From Alphaproteobacteria bacterium (lineage in GTDB: Bacteria > Pseudomonadota > Alphaproteobacteria > MPNO01 > UBA2964): a DNA stretch of 64,000 bases. Under the pieces are notes generated by a model, which saw nothing but the letters and a program-made list of their open reading frames with translations, was not told the DNA's origin and did not search any database. Positions 54,814 to 62,789 of the stretch are shown here, piece by piece (the stretch's first letter is position 1; each line of letters begins with the position of its first letter). Location of the stretch: contig WLWZ01000007.1 in the NCBI GenBank assembly GCA_012103315.1, positions 160,755 to 224,754 on the forward strand, written 5' to 3'. The position numbers and the translations under genes are program-made.

Positions 54814-55749
54814 ATGAGTGAATTTGAATATATCCTCGACCGTATAAACGATGCTGAATTCGGTGACGAGCCGTTCCATCATATTTACGTTAAGGACATT
54901 CTGTCCGACGAACATTTTGCACTGATCACAAGGTCTGACGACGTTAACATTCCTAATTCGGAAAACACGGAGGACTTGATCCGAAGTCTCCTGAAAAGAA
55001 ACTATAAAGTAATACCGTTTCCGGGGTGCACGACGTCCGTGAAACATTACCTAAAATGTTATAATTCGGGAAAATGGCCCGTAGACACACAACGTCTGGA
55101 AGGTTTCGGCCTCGCATTCCGGCTAAAGCAATATCAAAACCAGAAAATCAAAGACCTCATCGAGTTTTTAAATGGGGATGCGTTCAAGTCAGCGATCGAG
55201 CAGAAATTCGATATTTCCCGCGACAATCGAATTGAAACGGCCATTCACAAATATTCAACGGGATACGAGATTAGCCCTCACCCCGATGTACGATCTAAAT
55301 GTCTGACCTATCTGATCAATATCAATCCAGCAGAGCGTACTGAAGAACAGGACATCCATACTCACCTGTTAAAATTTAAGCCAGAATACGCCTACATCGG
55401 TGAATTCTGGAAAGGTAACCAGCATCTGGATACCGACTGGGTGCCCTGGGAATGGTGCGAGACCAAAAAACAGACCAACGCCAACAATAGCCTGATCATG
55501 TTTCGTCCATCCCATGACACGTTGCATGCGGTGCGTCTGAAATACGACCACCTAAAGTTTCAACGCACGCAAATCTACGGAAACCTCTGGTATACGGATG
55601 TCGCGATGGCGCTCCCCCCCGTACCCTATAGCGAATTTGAATTAACGCCTGAAGACAGAAATTCCTTAAATCAGCGTTTCAAGAAGACCGTCACGTATTA
55701 TCGAGACAAAGTGAGGGAACTGACCGACCCATGGTCAAAATCTCAGTAA
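54814..55749 (+). CDS. 2-oxoglutarate/Fe(II)-type oxygenase, putative
   Basis: A 311-aa protein with a double-stranded beta-helix signature. IHKYSTGYEISPHPDVRSKC carries the HxD iron ligands near residue 160. LIMFRPSHDTLHAVRL near 235-250 carries the distal His and the Arg expected to hold 2-oxoglutarate. The LTYLININPAERTEEQD segment matches the strand between them. The substrate is unknown; relatives hydroxylate proteins, small molecules or nucleic acids. It lies 100 bp after tRNA-Thr and overlaps the convergent HpaB-family gene by 7 bp. Confidence 0.72.
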   Translation: MSEFEYILDRINDAEFGDEPFHHIYVKDILSDEHFALITRSDDVNIPNSENTEDLIRSLLKRNYKVIPFPGCTTSVKHYLKCYNSGKWPVDTQRLEGFGLAFRLKQYQNQKIKDLIEFLNGDAFKSAIEQKFDISRDNRIETAIHKYSTGYEISPHPDVRSKCLTYLININPAERTEEQDIHTHLLKFKPEYAYIGEFWKGNQHLDTDWVPWEWCETKKQTNANNSLIMFRPSHDTLHAVRLKYDHLKFQRTQIYGNLWYTDVAMALPPVPYSEFELTPEDRNSLNQRFKKTVTYYRDKVRELTDPWSKSQ

Positions 55750-57185
55750 CCATCCAGAATGTCATCCACTAACCCATCAAAGGTATCCCACGGCGCATTC
55801 AGATAGCTGTAATTGGTGACAACAAAACTTGGACCTGCGTAAAATCGCTCATACTGAATATGTCGCCCTGCGAATTCTGAGCCAATCAAATCCCAGGCCA
55901 ACTTATAAAGTTTCATTCGATCGATCGCCGATTGCCCAGGCACTGACCAGTACTTTTCAAAAGTTTCTTTCATTGCAGGGTCGTCGATGACTGAAATATC
56001 AGCCGGCATCTGGAATGGCCCGCCACCCATCAAATCGCGAACAACATCACAAATCTTAGAATAGTTAGTCGTGCACCAATAAAGCGCTGCATACATGTAA
56101 CGCTGATTGATGTTGAGGTATCCATCCACCATCACTTCAGGATTCTGTAGCTGCCCTTGAATGATCGCTTCCAGAGCCGCCTCCTGTGCAGCTAGGCCGC
56201 CCAGAATTCCCTGAACGGCAGGAATATGCCCCGCTCCATTGGCTTCGACGATTTTGTGCGCGATGCCGATGATCAACTTAAGCTTCTCAAGAAACCGAAT
56301 GTTAGACTGATGATTGCCCATCGAATGCGAAGGAGACTGTACGTAAATACCCCGCGACATCTCTGTATTGTTATGCACAAAGACTTTTTCCCAAGGTACT
56401 TTCACATCTTCGAAGATCACCATCGCGTCAGATTCATCGAACCGCCATGACAATGGATTATCGAATTCAGTAACCGCATATTTTTCCAGTGGCTTACGTG
56501 ACCAAATAGAGACACCCTGATCATTTAGCGGCACAGCACAGGTGATAGACTCTTTTTCTTGATTGGGCGCCAACGGCAACAGATTCCCGACCCAAGTTTC
56601 GTTGCTGAAGATCGCTGAGGTTCCGAGCATTTTCATGCCATTGAGCGTCACGCCATTATCGTCTTCATCGGTGACACGCAAGGTCGGTACCGTCATGCCT
56701 TCACGCTCGTAGAGCTCCGGTTTACGAGCGCCCTGCGGCGGTAAAACCGTATAACAGGCGAAAATATCATTCGCCCGCATATAGTGATAGTAATTGACGA
56801 TATTGTCGCCAAACCCCTTACCAATTTCCTCGAACATTGCCGGCTTCATCGCCAACCCTGTTACAAAACTTGAAACATGATCCGGCGACCTGCCCAGTAA
56901 GCCATGCGACCATTCTGCGATTCTCCGGTGCGTCTCCGATCGTTTAGCCAAATCATCAGCTGTCCTGGGCATTAGAAAGTAACTGCTGAACCGGTCGCCA
57001 TCTTCTTCAAATGACATAACATCCTGGTTTTCCGGAGCGGCTTTCATATCATAGATCATCGCAAAGGATCGGGCGGCGTTCCGAAACGCCTCATGCTCCG
57101 TTACATCATCGACTTGCTCGTTGCCGACAAACACACGACGACCGTCGCGCAGACTTTCCAGATACTCACTACCGGATTTAAGCAT
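55743..57185 (-). CDS. 4-hydroxyphenylacetate 3-monooxygenase oxygenase-component family (HpaB-like)
   Basis: A 480-aa FADH2-using flavin monooxygenase. The N-terminal SGSEYLESLRDGRRVFVGNEQVDDV opening, GRSPDHVSSFVTGLAMKP, then GVTLNGMKMLGTSAIFSNET and VPWEKVFVHNN are family features (PF11794 and PF03241), as is DLMGGGPFQMPAD near the C terminus. Such enzymes hydroxylate phenols ortho to OH with reduced flavin from a partner reductase (HpaC), which is not in the window. The true substrate may not be 4-hydroxyphenylacetate. The start at 57185 follows AAAGAAGGACGGGAA, a good ribosome-binding site. Confidence 0.87.
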   Translation of the reverse strand: MLKSGSEYLESLRDGRRVFVGNEQVDDVTEHEAFRNAARSFAMIYDMKAAPENQDVMSFEEDGDRFSSYFLMPRTADDLAKRSETHRRIAEWSHGLLGRSPDHVSSFVTGLAMKPAMFEEIGKGFGDNIVNYYHYMRANDIFACYTVLPPQGARKPELYEREGMTVPTLRVTDEDDNGVTLNGMKMLGTSAIFSNETWVGNLLPLAPNQEKESITCAVPLNDQGVSIWSRKPLEKYAVTEFDNPLSWRFDESDAMVIFEDVKVPWEKVFVHNNTEMSRGIYVQSPSHSMGNHQSNIRFLEKLKLIIGIAHKIVEANGAGHIPAVQGILGGLAAQEAALEAIIQGQLQNPEVMVDGYLNINQRYMYAALYWCTTNYSKICDVVRDLMGGGPFQMPADISVIDDPAMKETFEKYWSVPGQSAIDRMKLYKLAWDLIGSEFAGRHIQYERFYAGPSFVVTNYSYLNAPWDTFDGLVDDILDGY

Positions 57186-57252
57186 TTCCCGTCCTTCTTT
57201 TGCCGCGAGGTATCACGGCCCCAGTTTACAAAAACGGAACGCTATAGAAGAA

Positions 57253-57277
57253 ACGACCGGACTAAAAGCCCGGCCGT
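57253..57277 (-). terminator. Terminator-like hairpin after the acidic coiled-coil gene
   Basis: On the minus strand ACGGCCGGGC and GTCCGGTCGT form a stem with two non-Watson-Crick positions (8 of 10 paired) around TTTTA, followed by TTTCTTCT. It lies 28 nt after the stop at 57305 and before the HpaB-family start, so it likely separates the two transcripts. Confidence 0.5.
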
Positions 57278-57304
57278 TAACGTCAAACTAAACTGACTGG
57301 AGTA

Positions 57305-58309
57305 TTAAGCGGCAGCGCCTGCTTCACGTGGTTTTTCAAGATCGACATCGCCATCGTCTTCCACAGTCTCCGCAGCGGGTTCGACCTGGTCGTCACCACC
57401 CATGGCACCCGCTTTTGCGGCAAGCGCTTCGACACGTTCTAACAACGCCCGAATATCTGACGCAGCCGGTTGATCCTCAGTCTCCGCGACCTCTTCTTCG
57501 ATTTCCTGTGCTAGGGCAGCCACCGAGTCGAGGTCATCCGCAGATGCCACCATCTCATCTGAAGTATCAATGTCGATTGCGTCTTCCAACACCAGTTCGT
57601 CAGACACAAGTTCCTCGGCAATTTCAGGAACAGCATTGTCCAGCGCGTCGACAACGACCTCGGTGTCGGCAATTGCCGTAACCACCTGCTCAGGCAAATC
57701 TGCCGTTGGGGCATCTTCTTCAGCTTCCAACTCCAAAGCCGCTTCGGAAACATCCTCAAACTGTGTTACTCGTTCATCCTCATCTGAAGGGACAGATTCC
57801 AGCGCTTCATCGGTGGAAGCTTCAGGTTCCATCAATTCAAACTCAGAAACTTCAGTTTCTTCGATAGCGTCCTTCTCTATCTCTTCCTGTGAAACTGGGG
57901 CATCAGCAATCAATTCTTCTGGCACCTCAGTTTCAATGGGCTGTACTTCATCTTCAATAGGGTCTTCGGTTTGAACATCACTGCTATCGAGTGACATTTC
58001 GCCAACCAGCATCGAACCAGCAATATCAGCAGCCTTTTGAAGTGGGTCCCCGTCAATATTGGCAAACCCGGCGTCAATCGTGTCGAGCAAACTTTCCATT
58101 AAGACAGCAAGTTGAGCGTTCGCAGTTTCCAACGGATCAATTCGCTCTCGACAATATTCAAGTTCAACGGATTGCGCGGCGTATTTTTCTTCAAGTTGGC
58201 TAAGCATCTCAACCAGCGACTGGCTTTGACCATTCCGGCCCTCTTGAAAGGCGCGTAATTTCTCTGCTGTTTCCTCAACCCGGGTCTTTAATTCATCAAC
58301 ATTCTGCAT
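57305..58309 (-). CDS. Acidic protein with N-terminal coiled coil, function unknown
   Basis: A 334-aa protein. Residues 1-75 look like a coiled coil (VDELKTRVEETAEKLRAFQE and LSQLEEKYAAQSVELEYCRE), followed by LMESLLDTIDAGFANIDGD. From about residue 115 the chain becomes highly Glu/Asp-rich and low in complexity for nearly 190 residues. A short helix, DIRALLERVEALAAKAGAMG, lies near residue 290, and the tail ends KPREAGAAA. No signal peptide or membrane segment. The ribosome-binding site AAGAGGAGC lies before the ATG. I recognise no family. The helix-acidic linker-helix layout is like that of polar scaffolding proteins, but I see no match to PopZ or TipN motifs. Confidence 0.7.
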   Translation of the reverse strand: MQNVDELKTRVEETAEKLRAFQEGRNGQSQSLVEMLSQLEEKYAAQSVELEYCRERIDPLETANAQLAVLMESLLDTIDAGFANIDGDPLQKAADIAGSMLVGEMSLDSSDVQTEDPIEDEVQPIETEVPEELIADAPVSQEEIEKDAIEETEVSEFELMEPEASTDEALESVPSDEDERVTQFEDVSEAALELEAEEDAPTADLPEQVVTAIADTEVVVDALDNAVPEIAEELVSDELVLEDAIDIDTSDEMVASADDLDSVAALAQEIEEEVAETEDQPAASDIRALLERVEALAAKAGAMGGDDQVEPAAETVEDDGDVDLEKPREAGAAA

Positions 58310-58422
58310 AACATGCTCCTCTTGTCCTCCGTTAGGTCAAGTGAAGCGTTCCTATGGTTGATAATTTATTAACATCGCGAACCGGAAACCAATTTCTAAC
58401 GAAAAAAAAGTATCCAGAGCCT

Positions 58423-58911
58423 TCAAATTGTTTTTTGCGGCCGGTTTTTACCGCTTAGGGCGCCAGATTTTCTTAGTTCATCAGCCTGCAAGATGACGTC
58501 ATGAGTCAGCTTCCGCAAATTGTAGTCATGGATTTCTCCTATCGGCACCCAACGCGCATCGGCAGCGTCATCCCCTGCGACGATATCGCCGCTTTTCCAC
58601 TCAGCAACAAAATCAATCAGAGTGTAATGAAACTGCACACGCTCCTTATCGTCGCGATTGATGCTGTTCACGACTTCAACCAGACCAAGGAGTTCTATTT
58701 CAATGCCTGTTTCTTCGTGGATTTCTCGATGTGCCGCATCTTCTACCGTCTCCCCGAGATCCTGTGCACCGCCAGGGATGCTCCAACTATTCAGTCGAGG
58801 TTTCTTTCCCCGCTGAGCCAACAACACATCTTCTCCACGAAAGACAACGACACCGACGCCAACATAGGGGCGATCGGGATATGCTCGTGGGTTATCATTT
58901 GTATCTGTCAT
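58423..58911 (-). CDS. Nudix hydrolase
   Basis: A 162-aa protein with a complete Nudix box GAQDLGETVEDAAHRE continuing IHEETGI (GX5EX7REUXEEXGU) near residues 48-70. YVGVGVVVFRGEDVLLAQRG precedes it and SWSIPGG leads into it. Substrates may be ADP-ribose, NADH or nucleotide sugars. Its start overlaps the stop of the MFS gene by 4 bp, so the two are cotranscribed. Confidence 0.9.
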   Translation of the reverse strand: MTDTNDNPRAYPDRPYVGVGVVVFRGEDVLLAQRGKKPRLNSWSIPGGAQDLGETVEDAAHREIHEETGIEIELLGLVEVVNSINRDDKERVQFHYTLIDFVAEWKSGDIVAGDDAADARWVPIGEIHDYNLRKLTHDVILQADELRKSGALSGKNRPQKTI

Positions 58912-60200
58912 GATCTCGAACCGTTCAAATCGCGTTTATCCATCCGGCTTGGCATTAGCAACCAAGTATAGGCCAACAGCTCTAAGGCGATGACATAGAT
59001 TAGAGCAACTTGATGGCCTTCGGGGTCGTATCGCCCCTCTCCGACAGCGGGCCAGAAATCAATAATCACCCCAATCCCCCACTGAAGAACAAACGCGCCG
59101 ATAAAAATCATCATGTTCTGAGCTGTGTTTACTTTGCCGACCATATGTCCCGGAAAGTTTTGACCAAGAAGTGCATACACCAAGAGAGTCGAGGAGCCAA
59201 AGAATCCAAACGCCGCACACATAAACACCGCTAGAGACGTCACCTCTATGGCAAACATAATCTGAACAATGAGCGATGCGCCGACGCCGAACCGAACGAT
59301 CATCATCAACCCAAAGCCAAATTTCTGCAGCCGATCAGCCAAGACACCAAAGCCGACAACGCCCGCGAACATACCAACATTGAAAAACAACATGGGATTT
59401 GCCACGCTAACCTGGCTGTACCCTGCAACGTCTGCTAGCCAAGGTCCCATCCACAACGCCTGATAGGACAAGAAGACTCCGCCATGGAGCATTGTCACCA
59501 CAGCAATTTGCCAAAAAAACCGATCGCGATAAATTGCGCCAAGATCACGAAACTGATCCGCTATTTTGTAGTTACCCTGCCGCGTCGTGTCCTTGGGACT
59601 GATGTGATCTGGGATGATAAAAGCCGTGACTAAGGCCAGGAACACGGTAAACACCGCCAGCACAGTAAATATCATACGCCAGCCATAGAGATCGGCTAGC
59701 ACTTCAACAGGAATAGTCGCCGTCAGAGCGCCAAAGGTCCCAAAGGACATCGTACAGGCGTTCACAAAGGGTAAGCGAGCGGCTGAAAACCATTGCGCGT
59801 TTGCCTTGAGTGCCGCCATCAAACACCCCGACACCCCTAAACCGATTAAACTACGCGCGATGGTGAGGATCACCATCGAATTGTTTATCGCGAAGAGAAA
59901 ACTCCCAAGCGCGGCAACCAACAGAAGAACGATCTGCACCCGTCGTGGTCCATACCGGTCAAGAATAACGCCTAATGGCGTTTGAAAGGCGGCGAATAAA
60001 ATAAAGTAGATACTTGTCAGAAATCCCAGGTCAGCGGCTGTGAGCTTCAAATCCACTGCAAGATCGGGCGCGATGACGACGTTTACGGTCCGAAACAGGT
60101 AGGACAAAAAGTAGCCCAACCCGAACGGAACCAGGATGAGTGCGAAGATGCGTTTATCCGAAATAATCGGCAATTGGTCTTTGGAAGAGGTATTGGCCAC
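58908..60200 (-). CDS. MFS transporter, GTG start
   Basis: A 430-aa protein with about twelve membrane helices. FGLGYFLSYLFRTVNVVIAP and DLAVDLKLTAADLGFLTSIY, then the loop motif TPLGVILDRYGPRRVQIVLL (MFS motif A, GxLaDRxGrR) are clear; a second half starts near residue 225. I use the GTG at 60200 because AAGGA lies 8 nt upstream and the protein then begins directly with a short cytosolic tail; the open frame up to 60248 is unlikely. The substrate is unknown. It is divergent from the amidase gene with 137 bp between, and coupled to the Nudix gene. Confidence 0.86.
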   Translation of the reverse strand: MANTSSKDQLPIISDKRIFALILVPFGLGYFLSYLFRTVNVVIAPDLAVDLKLTAADLGFLTSIYFILFAAFQTPLGVILDRYGPRRVQIVLLLVAALGSFLFAINNSMVILTIARSLIGLGVSGCLMAALKANAQWFSAARLPFVNACTMSFGTFGALTATIPVEVLADLYGWRMIFTVLAVFTVFLALVTAFIIPDHISPKDTTRQGNYKIADQFRDLGAIYRDRFFWQIAVVTMLHGGVFLSYQALWMGPWLADVAGYSQVSVANPMLFFNVGMFAGVVGFGVLADRLQKFGFGLMMIVRFGVGASLIVQIMFAIEVTSLAVFMCAAFGFFGSSTLLVYALLGQNFPGHMVGKVNTAQNMMIFIGAFVLQWGIGVIIDFWPAVGEGRYDPEGHQVALIYVIALELLAYTWLLMPSRMDKRDLNGSRS

Positions 60201-60337
60201 GCAAGCATTCCTTATAACAGGGATCCATCTATGGTCACCCCATGGCATGGTCTACTGCGCGGACGAAATCGTCGCAACCCGACACAATGGTAAGCCCGGT
60301 TGACGATCCATAAGCCGAACGGCAATGTGCGCCCATC

Positions 60338-61678
60338 ATGAAACCAATTACAGACATAGCAAACGATCTGAGTACGGGACGTACAACGAGCAGAGAGCTG
60401 GTCGAACAATCACTCTCAAAGATCGAAGATACCGACGGAGAAGGTCAAAGGGCATTTATTAAAGTCCACGCGCAGGCCGCTCGCGCCGCGGCAGATGCGC
60501 AGGACACATTGCGCGCCGCCGGAATTGTCGCATCTCCTATCGCTGGGCTTCCGTTCTCGGTCAAAGACCTATTTGACGTCGCCGGGGATGTCACGACAGC
60601 GGGATCAACGGTCCTTAAGAATAATCCACCGGCAACTAAAGATGCGCCAACGGTGGCACGCTTGCGCGACGCCGGCGGCATCGTAGTCGGCCGCACGAAT
60701 ATGACCGAATTCGCCTATTCGGGTCTTGGTATCAATCCACATTACGGAACAGCAAAAAATCCCTGGGATCGCGAGATAGGCCGCATTCCTGGCGGTTCCT
60801 CTGCCGGAGCCGCGATCTCGGTAACTGATGGCATGGCAAGTTTTGCACTAGGCTCTGACACCGGTGGTTCTATCCGAATCCCGTCATCGTTTTGCGGCCT
60901 CACTGGATTTAAGCCAACCACAAAGAGAGTTCCAGCCACCGCCGCCTACCCTCTGGTTCCGACACTCGACACTGCAGGTCCATTGGCACCAACGGTTTCT
61001 TGTTGCGCGATCGTGGACTCTATTCTCGCGGGCGACGAACCCGCCATAGCGGTCACCCTACCTCTCAATGGAATGCGTTTAGCAGTTCCGCAAACCCTGG
61101 TACTCGACAAGCTTGATGATCACGTCGCCTCCTGTTTTTCGGCTGCACTTTCTAAACTGTCTAGTGCCGGTGCAAGCATCGTTGAGATTCCCTTTTCCCA
61201 ATTGGGAGAGATTCCGAAGATTAATGCTGGTGGTGGTATTTACGCGGAAGCCTATGTCGCGCATCGGAATCAGATCGACGAGCACGCGGCAGAATATGAT
61301 CCGCGCGTCCGCGGGCGACTGCTACGAACCAAAGAGATAAGCGCTGTCGATTACCTCGTTGCCATGGAAGCTCGTAATGCCTTAGTCCATGAAGCCAACA
61401 AAGTGACTGCGCCGTTTGATGCCGTCATTTTGCCGACAATCGCAACAGTGGCACCGTCCATAAAATCGCTCGAAGACGATGAGGACCTCTATGTCGCGAC
61501 AAACATGCTGACCTTGCGTAATACGTTCTGTTTCAACTTTCTCGACCGCTGTGCCCTATCGATACCAATGCATCCGGCTGGAGAAGGGCCTACAGGCCTT
61601 ATGGTCGTCGGCGAAACGATGGGCGACAAAAAACTGTTATCGGTCGGTCTTGCCATCGAAGATGCACTGACGGATTAA
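60338..61678 (+). CDS. Amidase signature-family hydrolase
   Basis: A 446-aa serine hydrolase (PF01425). The catalytic triad is visible: Lys in LPFSVKDLFDVAGDV near residue 75, the Gly/Ser stretch IPGGSSAGAAISV and the nucleophile region GSDTGGSIRIPSSFCG near 175. TTAGSTVLKNNPPATKDAP and GRTNMTEFAYSGLG are also typical. It hydrolyses an amide or acts as a transamidase; it is shorter than GatA and no gatB/gatC neighbour is present, so a catabolic amidase is more likely. The transglutaminase-like gene follows after 27 bp on the same strand. Confidence 0.9.
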   Translation: MKPITDIANDLSTGRTTSRELVEQSLSKIEDTDGEGQRAFIKVHAQAARAAADAQDTLRAAGIVASPIAGLPFSVKDLFDVAGDVTTAGSTVLKNNPPATKDAPTVARLRDAGGIVVGRTNMTEFAYSGLGINPHYGTAKNPWDREIGRIPGGSSAGAAISVTDGMASFALGSDTGGSIRIPSSFCGLTGFKPTTKRVPATAAYPLVPTLDTAGPLAPTVSCCAIVDSILAGDEPAIAVTLPLNGMRLAVPQTLVLDKLDDHVASCFSAALSKLSSAGASIVEIPFSQLGEIPKINAGGGIYAEAYVAHRNQIDEHAAEYDPRVRGRLLRTKEISAVDYLVAMEARNALVHEANKVTAPFDAVILPTIATVAPSIKSLEDDEDLYVATNMLTLRNTFCFNFLDRCALSIPMHPAGEGPTGLMVVGETMGDKKLLSVGLAIEDALTD

Positions 61679-61705
61679 ACTCCATACTGAAGGCATACGA
61701 TAGAT

Positions 61706-62428
61706 ATGGAACACATTATCGACGGTTTCCCAGAAGTCGGCGTTGAATACATGCAACCAACAGAGTTTTTCGATTTCGACCAGAACTCAGTACGCACTTT
61801 TGCCTCTCAAGCGGTTCAAGACGCCCCCGATGCCAAAGAAAAAGTAATCAAGCTGTTTTATGCAGTACGCGATACAATTCGTTACGACCCGTACAGTATT
61901 AGCCTCGAGCCAGAACCTTATAAAGCTAGCAACGTTCTTGCAGCGAAACGTGGATATTGTCTGCCGAAGGCCAACTTACTCATCGCCTGCGCCCGTAGCG
62001 TCGGCGTACCAGCTGGTATCGGATTATCCAATGTCTACAATCATCTATGTACAGAACGGCTTCGCCGGATGATGGGCGGTCGAGAATTGTTTCTACATCA
62101 TGGATACGCCGTCATGCATATCGAAAACCGGTGGGTGAAAGCCGCTCCAGCTTTTAATATCGAGCTCTGCAATAAGTTTGACGTATTGCCAACAGAGTTT
62201 GACGGTGAAAGTGACGCCCTCTTTCAGCCCTATGATGCAAAGGGTCGGCAACATATGGAGTATGAGGCCAATCACGGTATCTGGTCGGATTTCCCGTTGG
62301 ACCGCGTTGCGACAGATTTCTCAGACTATTACCCATCAAGCGTTTACGACGCAGACGCTCGTGCGGCAATAGACGCCAAGATAGAGTCAGAAAAAATGTC
62401 GTTTGAGGACGAAAAACCGCTTGCCTGA
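61706..62428 (+). CDS. Transglutaminase-like domain protein
   Basis: A 240-aa protein with the transglutaminase/protease core (PF01841). ASNVLAAKRGYCLPKANLLIACARSVGVPAGI holds the catalytic Cys (KRGYCLPKA, near residue 90); HGYAVMHIENRWVKAAPAFN holds the His and the downstream acidic/Asn position. Members are often peptidases or unknown hydrolases. It appears to be coexpressed with the amidase. The stop at 62426-62428 is followed after 1 bp by the end of a convergent minus-strand gene. Confidence 0.82.
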   Translation: MEHIIDGFPEVGVEYMQPTEFFDFDQNSVRTFASQAVQDAPDAKEKVIKLFYAVRDTIRYDPYSISLEPEPYKASNVLAAKRGYCLPKANLLIACARSVGVPAGIGLSNVYNHLCTERLRRMMGGRELFLHHGYAVMHIENRWVKAAPAFNIELCNKFDVLPTEFDGESDALFQPYDAKGRQHMEYEANHGIWSDFPLDRVATDFSDYYPSSVYDADARAAIDAKIESEKMSFEDEKPLA

Positions 62429-62429
62429 A

Positions 62430-62504
62430 TCAGGCTTTGCCACCTTCAATTTGTTGGCCAACAGCGGGAACCCCACCCTCTTCTCCCCAGCGCGGTGCCG
62501 TCTC
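62430..62504 (-). pseudogene. C-terminal fragment of a minus-strand gene cut at the composition break
   Basis: Reading leftward from about 62504 on the minus strand gives 24 residues ending with a TGA at 62430-62432 ([20 protein letters not shown], then GGKA). Its composition is that of the main contig, and it sits convergently next to the transglutaminase-like gene, as a real neighbour would. To the right of about 62505 the DNA is of a different kind and the frame no longer reads as this protein. The fragment is too short to name. Confidence 0.45.
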
Positions 62505-62773
62505 TAGATTTATTTCCAACTGGTCAAGGTAACATTGTTGGTAATCCAATTGAACCCGTTGTTAAACTAACTGCAAATCCATTAACTGTAAAAGGTATGG
62601 GTGAACATATTGATTGTGATGTTTCTAAAATATTAACTCGAGAAATGAATATGTCTCAAGCAGGAGATGAATTAATTAAAACTACTCTAAGAGTAGCAAA
62701 TGGAAGATTAACTTGTGCTGAAGCTTTAGGTCATAAAGAATTTGTGATGACTAAACTTTACAGAAGTGCTTAA
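62495..62773 (+). pseudogene. C-terminal part of altronate/galactarate dehydratase-family protein (UxaA-like), 5' truncated
   Basis: The frame reads [20 protein letters not shown], then [20 protein letters not shown] and [20 protein letters not shown], which is the C-terminal end of the UxaA/GarD C-terminal domain (family length about 390-500 aa; only about 90 residues are here). The apparent GTG start at 62495 comes from the left-hand sequence and is not a real start. The frame is AT-rich with TTA, AAT and AAA codons, unlike everything to its left. Relatives dehydrate altronate or galactarate. The YeiH-type transporter gene follows 16 bp later. Confidence 0.8.
62500..62512. other. Composition break: probable chimeric join or recombination point
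   Basis: To the left the sequence is moderately GC-rich; to the right it is strongly AT-rich. By hand count, the 60-base line at 61561 has 34 G/C, the line at 63001 has 12. The truncated minus-strand gene ends its good frame here and the UxaA-like fragment begins its good frame here. Confidence 0.8.
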
Positions 62774-62789
62774 TCAAATCTAGCTTCTT

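Noticed and set aside
54589..55047. Minus-strand 152-codon frame over tRNA-Thr
   Set aside because: It runs through the tRNA gene and the start of the 2OG oxygenase; the composition is not natural.
57570..57974. Plus-strand 134-codon Ser-rich frame
   Set aside because: It is the mirror image of the Glu/Asp-rich coding tract on the minus strand.
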